Shown here piece by piece: positions 59,977-64,000 of a DNA stretch of 64,000 nucleotides. The stretch lies in contig JABTUF010000004.1 of NCBI GenBank assembly GCA_015075645.1, positions 609,445 to 673,444 of the forward strand, given 5' to 3'. A program made the translations under genes and the position numbers. Under the pieces are notes generated by a model. It was not told the origin of the DNA. It searched no databases and saw only the letters and a list, made by a program, of their open reading frames with translations. Within the stretch, counting starts at the first letter, position 1. Each line of letters begins with the position of its first letter. This DNA comes from Burkholderiales bacterium (GTDB lineage: Bacteria > Pseudomonadota > Gammaproteobacteria > Burkholderiales > Casimicrobiaceae).

Positions 59977-61641
59977 TCAGCGCGGCCGCCCCCACACGCG
60001 CGCCAGCGCCGCCAGCCGCGCGCGCCACGGCAGACCCTCTTCGGACATCACGTCGAGAAAGTCCGACAGCCGCTTCGACTTGCCGATCGTGTACAGCGTG
60101 AGTCCGACGGTGGCGGCGAACACGACGCCGAACACCAGCACGCGCTCGAGCATCGGCGACTCGGCCATGCCCAGCAGGTTCATGCCCAGGAAGCCGGTGG
60201 TCACGGTGCCGATCAGGCCGAAGATCGTCACCACGGTCAGTCGCACCACCGTGTTGGCCTGGCGGCGCAGGCTGTCGGCCTCGAGGTAGCTGTTCATGTC
60301 GTGCATGCGCTCCTTGACCTCGGCATACAGCGCATCGGTGCCGAGATGCGTGGTGCACAGCCGGAACAGCGCGCGCACTTGCGCCTGCTCGGAGATCTCG
60401 TGGAACCAGTAGCGGTGCGTGAAGCGCAGGAACGCGGCGTACGCGTTGCGGATCGCGCGTTTGAACTGCTTCACGCTCTCGGCGTCGGCCACGTCGAGCC
60501 GCTTCAGCGCATCGACCAGACGATCGGAGAAGATCAGCAGCGCAGCCTTCTGGAAGTGCGCGATCAGGAACAGCATGAAGTGCTGGTGGCGAAACTGCGC
60601 CAGCACGCCGCGCTCGCCGCAGCGGAAGAACTCGGTCCGCGCGTCGCCCACCACCACCAGCGCGTGGCCGCAGCACAGGTAGCGCGTGCGCGGCGCGGCC
60701 CCCGAATCGGACCAGAAGCGGTCGTAGCAATGCCGCTGCTCGAAGTCGGCCAGGTGCTGCGCCGCATACGGCAGCTCGTCGTCGCCCGCGTCGGTGACCA
60801 GGCCCAGGCGCACGAAGTCGCCGCGCGTCAGCGCGGCGGGCTCGTCGACCGCGAGGTAGGCCATCAGCGGCATCCGGTAGTACTCGATCTGGCGGTAGCG
60901 CAGCGCACCGTCGAGCTCGGAATGGTCGGGCGCCAGCGGCCGCAGCAGGAACTCCCAGTGCGCGGCGATGCGCGGCGCGCGGTGCTCGCTGACGTGCGCC
61001 ATGTACACCTCGCGCGCCTGCGCGTCGGAACTGGCGAGCACGCGGCCGTCGGCATCGAGCCACTCGACACCGGCCATCGCGTGCAGCGGCTGGCCGCTCG
61101 CGTCCCAGGCCGACGGGTAGCCGCGGCCGAAGCGGTACAGCACCTCCTGCGCCCGCGGCAGCGCGAGGTCGTCGGCCGCCAGCTCGACGTTCAGCAGCAC
61201 GATGTCGACATCGTCGAAGAAGGTCAGATCGACGTGCACCACCTGCAGCGTCAGCGCCGCGCTGTCGACGCGCGGCAGCAGGCGCACCGCGCGCACGTCG
61301 TCGCGGCGGAACACGTGCATCGACGAATCGTGCGCCCCGCCCGCGCGGTTGCGGCCTTCGCCGTACAGGAACTGCTGCACGAACGGCAGGAAGGTGACGA
61401 ACTCGTTGTAGTGCCGCTCGTGAAAGCGATTGGCCGTGCCGGTGTACTCGTCGAGCACGCGGTGCCATGGGCCGGCACCGAGCAGCTCCCACGGCCGGCG
61501 CTGCACCTCGTCGCCGCGCTGGCGCGCCACCAGCCGCAGCGGCCACAGCAGCACCTGCCGTAAATGCTGCACTTGCGGCGGCAAGGCGGCGCCGCGCGAA
61601 GCGGCCGGGCCGGTCGAAGCCGATTGCAACGCCGCATCCAT
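59977..61641 (-). CDS. CorA-like membrane protein with a large unrecognised N-terminal region
   Basis: 554 residues. The last ~110 residues match the CorA transporter end: a long helix (YAEVKERMHDMNSYLEADSL), a first membrane helix VVRLTVVTIFGLIGTVTTGF, the loop LGMNLLGM (it carries the GMN triplet of CorA) and a second helix. The first ~400 residues (RFHERHYNEFVTFLPFVQQF, VVHVDLTFFDDVDIVLLNVE) are not the usual CorA domain that I know. Possibly a divalent-cation channel with a different sensor. The ATG at 61641 is chosen over a much longer frame. Confidence 0.75.
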   Translation of the reverse strand: MDAALQSASTGPAASRGAALPPQVQHLRQVLLWPLRLVARQRGDEVQRRPWELLGAGPWHRVLDEYTGTANRFHERHYNEFVTFLPFVQQFLYGEGRNRAGGAHDSSMHVFRRDDVRAVRLLPRVDSAALTLQVVHVDLTFFDDVDIVLLNVELAADDLALPRAQEVLYRFGRGYPSAWDASGQPLHAMAGVEWLDADGRVLASSDAQAREVYMAHVSEHRAPRIAAHWEFLLRPLAPDHSELDGALRYRQIEYYRMPLMAYLAVDEPAALTRGDFVRLGLVTDAGDDELPYAAQHLADFEQRHCYDRFWSDSGAAPRTRYLCCGHALVVVGDARTEFFRCGERGVLAQFRHQHFMLFLIAHFQKAALLIFSDRLVDALKRLDVADAESVKQFKRAIRNAYAAFLRFTHRYWFHEISEQAQVRALFRLCTTHLGTDALYAEVKERMHDMNSYLEADSLRRQANTVVRLTVVTIFGLIGTVTTGFLGMNLLGMAESPMLERVLVFGVVFAATVGLTLYTIGKSKRLSDFLDVMSEEGLPWRARLAALARVWGRPR

Positions 61642-61722
61642 GGCGCGCGAGTGTAGGCGCGCGGCGCGACGATGAGAACAGTCACGGAGCTGCAGGCTCG
61701 AAGCACCGAGAATCCACCACCC

Positions 61723-62523
61723 ATGAGCACCCTGCCCGAGCGCATCGTCTGCCTGACCGAGGAACCCACCGAGGTGCTGTACGCGCTCGGCGAGCAGCGG
61801 CGCATCGTCGGCATCTCGGGCTTCACCGTGCGGCCACCGCGGGCGCGGCAGGAAAAACCCAAGATCAGTGCATTCACCAGCGCCAAGGTCGACAGGATCC
61901 TCGCGCTGCAGCCCGACCTGGCGATCGGCTTCTCCGACATCCAGGCCGACATCGCGGCCGCGCTGGTGAAGGCCGGCGTCGAGGTGTGGATCGCCAACCA
62001 CCGCTCGGTGCCGCAGATCCTCGGCTATGTGCTGCGGCTCGGTGCGATGGTCGGTGTCGCCGATCGTGCACAACGGTATGTGGACACGCTGCGTTCGCAC
62101 CTCGATGCGGTGCGCCGGGCCGCGACCGCGCTGCCGCGCCGGCCGAAGGTGTACTTCGAGGAGTGGGATTCACCCGCGATCAGCGCGATCCGCTGGGTCA
62201 GCGAGCTGATCGACATCGCCGGCGGCGACGACATCTTCCCGCAGCGCGCCGCCGCGCGCCTGGCCCGCGCACGCATCGTCGCCGACACCGACGAGATCGT
62301 GCGCGCCGCGCCCGACATCGTCATCGGCTCGTGGTGCGGCAAGAAGTTCAGGGCCGGGCAGGTGGCGGCGCGGCCCGGCTTCGCCGCGATACCCGCGGTG
62401 CGCGACGGCGAACTGCACGAGATCAAGTCGCCGCTGATCCTGCAGCCCGGGCCCGCTGCACTGACCGACGGGCTCGACGCGCTGCATGCGATCATCACGC
62501 GCTGGGCCGAACGGCACGCCTGA
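61723..62523 (+). CDS. BtuF-like substrate-binding-fold protein without signal peptide
   Basis: 266 residues of the Fe/B12 periplasmic-binding-protein fold: RIVCLTEEPTEVLYALGEQR, RIVGISGFTVRPP, RILALQPDLAIGFSDIQADI, KVYFEEWDSPAISAIRW, SELIDIAGGDDIF. No signal peptide or lipobox can be seen from ATG 61723 or from an upstream ATG at 61672, so it seems cytoplasmic, as in a subgroup annotated 'cobalamin-binding protein'. B12 binding is by family only. It lies 19 bp before acuI. Confidence 0.82.
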   Translation: MSTLPERIVCLTEEPTEVLYALGEQRRIVGISGFTVRPPRARQEKPKISAFTSAKVDRILALQPDLAIGFSDIQADIAAALVKAGVEVWIANHRSVPQILGYVLRLGAMVGVADRAQRYVDTLRSHLDAVRRAATALPRRPKVYFEEWDSPAISAIRWVSELIDIAGGDDIFPQRAAARLARARIVADTDEIVRAAPDIVIGSWCGKKFRAGQVAARPGFAAIPAVRDGELHEIKSPLILQPGPAALTDGLDALHAIITRWAERHA

Positions 62524-62541
62524 AGTCGAAGGAGTCCCCCG

Positions 62542-63528
62542 ATGTTCAAAGCCATCCTGCTGTCGCAGACGGAAGACAAGAAGACCCGCGCCGAGTTGAT
62601 CGATCTCGACGAATCGCGCCTGCCCGATCGCGACGTGACGGTCGACGTGGCGTACTCGACGCTGAACTACAAGGATGCACTGGCCATCACCGGCCGCGGC
62701 GCGGTGGTGCGCAGCTGGCCGCTGGTGCCGGGCATCGACCTCGCCGGCACGGTGAGTGCGAGCCGCAGCGCCGACTGGAAGGCGGGCGACCGCGTGGTCG
62801 TCACCGGCTGGGGCCTGGGCGAGAACCACTGGGGCGGCCTGGCGCAGAAGGCGCGGCTCGACGCCGGCTGGCTGCTGAGGATCCCGGCGCCGTTCGACGC
62901 GCGCTCGGCGATGACGATCGCCACCGCCGGCTTCACCGCCGCGCTGTGCGTGATGGCGCTGCAGCGCCACGGCTGCAAGCCGGGCGACGGCGAGGTGCTG
63001 GTCACCGGCGCCGCCGGCGGCGTCGGCTCGATCGCGGTGGCGCTGCTGGGCGGCATGGGCCACCGCGTGGTCGCCTCCACCGGCCGGCCGCACGAGGCCG
63101 AGTACCTGAAATCGCTGGGTGCCACGCGCATCGTCGACCGCAACGAACTCTCGCAGCCCGGCAAGCCGCTTCAGAAGGAGCTGTGGGCCGGCGCGGTCGA
63201 CACCGTCGGCAGCCACACGCTGGCCAACGTGTGTGCGCAAACACGCTTCTTCGGCGCGGTGGCCGCGTGCGGCCTGGCCGGCGGCGGCGACCTGCCGACC
63301 ACGGTGATGCCGTTCATCCTGCGCGGCGTCACGCTGTACGGCATCAACAGTGTGCTGGTGCCCAACGCCGAGCGCGCGAAGGCGTGGGCGCTGATGGCGC
63401 AGCACCTCGACGCGAAGAAGCTCGACGCGATGACGGTCGAGATCGGCTTGAGCGAGGCGATCGGCTACGCGCCGAAGCTGATCGACGGCCAGGTGCGCGG
63501 GCGCACCGTGGTCGATGTGCGGCGCTGA
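62542..63528 (+). CDS. acuI: Acrylyl-CoA reductase AcuI (MDR family, YhdH-like)
   Basis: 328 residues of the zinc-free medium-chain dehydrogenase type. Signature segments TLNYKDALAITGRGAVVRSW, PLVPGIDLAGTV, GLGENHWGGLAQKARLDAGW and the NADPH site VLVTGAAGGVGSIAVALLGG. AcuI reduces acrylyl-CoA to propionyl-CoA and protects against this reactive compound. It follows the BtuF-like gene closely and has a good ribosome-binding site (AAGGAG). Confidence 0.94.
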   Translation: MFKAILLSQTEDKKTRAELIDLDESRLPDRDVTVDVAYSTLNYKDALAITGRGAVVRSWPLVPGIDLAGTVSASRSADWKAGDRVVVTGWGLGENHWGGLAQKARLDAGWLLRIPAPFDARSAMTIATAGFTAALCVMALQRHGCKPGDGEVLVTGAAGGVGSIAVALLGGMGHRVVASTGRPHEAEYLKSLGATRIVDRNELSQPGKPLQKELWAGAVDTVGSHTLANVCAQTRFFGAVAACGLAGGGDLPTTVMPFILRGVTLYGINSVLVPNAERAKAWALMAQHLDAKKLDAMTVEIGLSEAIGYAPKLIDGQVRGRTVVDVRR

Positions 63529-63670
63529 CGCGGCCTCTGTGCACCGGCGATCTCGCACGCAGACTCCGCGCGCACGGCCGCGGCGCGCGCGCGCCGCGCT
63601 CCGGCAGCGCGGCCGGACCTGATCTTCGTCCTTCGCAGCGCGCCGTGGGCAGCGCTTAGACTGCCCGCCG

Positions 63671-64000
63671 ATGTCGCTGCTCGTGCTGTTGCTGCTGCCG
63701 TTCGCCGGCTGCGCGGTCGCCGCGCTGCTGCCGACCAACGCACGCAACCTCGAATCGCTGTTCGCCGCGGCGGTGGCGCTGGCCGTCGCGCTGCCGCTGG
63801 CGTGGCTGTACCCGCAGATCGCCGCCGGCGCGGTGCTGGTCGAGCGGCTGCCGTGGCTGGGCAGCCTCGGGGTCGATCTCGTCGTGCGGCTCGATGGCTT
63901 TGCGTGGATGTTCGCCATGCTGGTCAGCGGCATGGGCCTGCTGGTGATCATCTACGCGCGCTACTACCTGTCGCCCAGCGATCCGGCGGCGCGCTTTCAC
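63671..64000 (+). CDS. mrpA: Monovalent cation/H+ antiporter subunit A (5' part)
   Basis: The first 110 residues of a polytopic protein are inside the window. MSLLVLLLLPFAGCAVAALL, LPTNARNLESLF, VDLVVRLDGFAWMFAMLVSG and LVIIYARYYLSPSDPAARF match the start of MrpA/PhaA, the NuoL-like subunit of multi-subunit Na+/H+ antiporters. The rest, and any further mrp genes, lie beyond the right edge. Confidence 0.88.
   Translation, partial: MSLLVLLLLPFAGCAVAALLPTNARNLESLFAAAVALAVALPLAWLYPQIAAGAVLVERLPWLGSLGVDLVVRLDGFAWMFAMLVSGMGLLVIIYARYYLSPSDPAARFH

Noticed and set aside
57044..61546. A 1500-codon open frame on the minus strand
   Set aside because: It runs across the M20 gene and the receiver-like gene and uses wrong frames of the CorA-like and MetE-like genes. 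Its composition is repetitive Arg/Ala/Gly and no domain is recognisable.

Overview
The window is GC-rich, densely coded proteobacterial DNA. Its best fit is a betaproteobacterium of the Burkholderiales/Rhodocyclales kind: gatCA diverges from mreBCD-mrdA-rodA, tolB-pal-cpoB is followed by mutY, the inositol genes have an RpiR-type regulator, and the protein families are typical of that class. There is no rRNA, CRISPR array, prophage or insertion sequence. Two tRNA-Lys genes lie at 25.4-25.7 kb.

Layout. 0-9 kb: the end of a solute-binding protein gene, gatA and gatC leftwards, then the rod-shape operon mreB-mreC-mreD-mrdA-rodA rightwards. 9-14 kb: a repeat-rich gap, a FabH-type ketoacyl-ACP synthase III, two small conserved proteins, and a translationally coupled EVE-like/methyltransferase pair. 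13.7-18.8 kb: rlpA, tolB-pal-cpoB and mutY, all envelope or housekeeping. 18.8-22.1 kb: a ParE-type toxin-antitoxin pair and an ECF sigma/anti-sigma pair with a lipoprotein gene. 22.4-28.6 kb: a serine hydrolase, a YeeE/YedE transporter, a DUF1178 protein, the tRNAs, two lipoproteins, a BrnT/BrnA module and an EamA transporter. 28.6-41.7 kb: a myo-inositol catabolic operon (iolC-D-E-B, RpiR regulator, iolG, a second Gfo/Idh/MocA dehydrogenase) followed by an FbpABC/AfuABC-type ABC importer. 41.7-46.5 kb: an M16 protease, a DedA protein and an MFS transporter, leftwards. 46.8-64 kb: fused isobutyryl-CoA mutase (icmF), an acyl-CoA ligase, a diguanylate cyclase, an Lrp/ornithine-cyclodeaminase pair, a nuclease-family protein, a MetE-like protein, an M20 amidohydrolase, a degenerate receiver protein, a CorA-like membrane protein, a BtuF-like protein, acuI and the start of an mrpA gene.

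Two things stand out. First, codon choice changes abruptly inside icmF near 47.6 kb. To the left Leu is mostly CTC and Ser mostly TCG; to the right, as far as the window end, Leu is mostly CTG and AGC is common for Ser. The extragenic palindromes of the left part also do not appear in the right part. The window may join two different genomes at a conserved stretch of icmF, by recombination or by assembly error. Second, the left part carries a family of extragenic elements: 7-bp tandem tracts, a 55-bp dispersed repeat, and GTCNGGCTTC-type palindromes, some in 98-bp or 33-bp tandem arrays. One of these supplies the stop codon of the fabH-like gene and another sits inside the iol operon.

Regulatory sequences that can be read directly include twin GGAA-N6-TTCC-type sites before iolC (the site type I recall for RpiR-type IolR of Sinorhizobium), a LiuR-like ACGT-centred dyad before icmF, and an 18-bp perfect palindrome over the brnTA promoter. 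Function calls rest on family recognition by eye; no database search was run.
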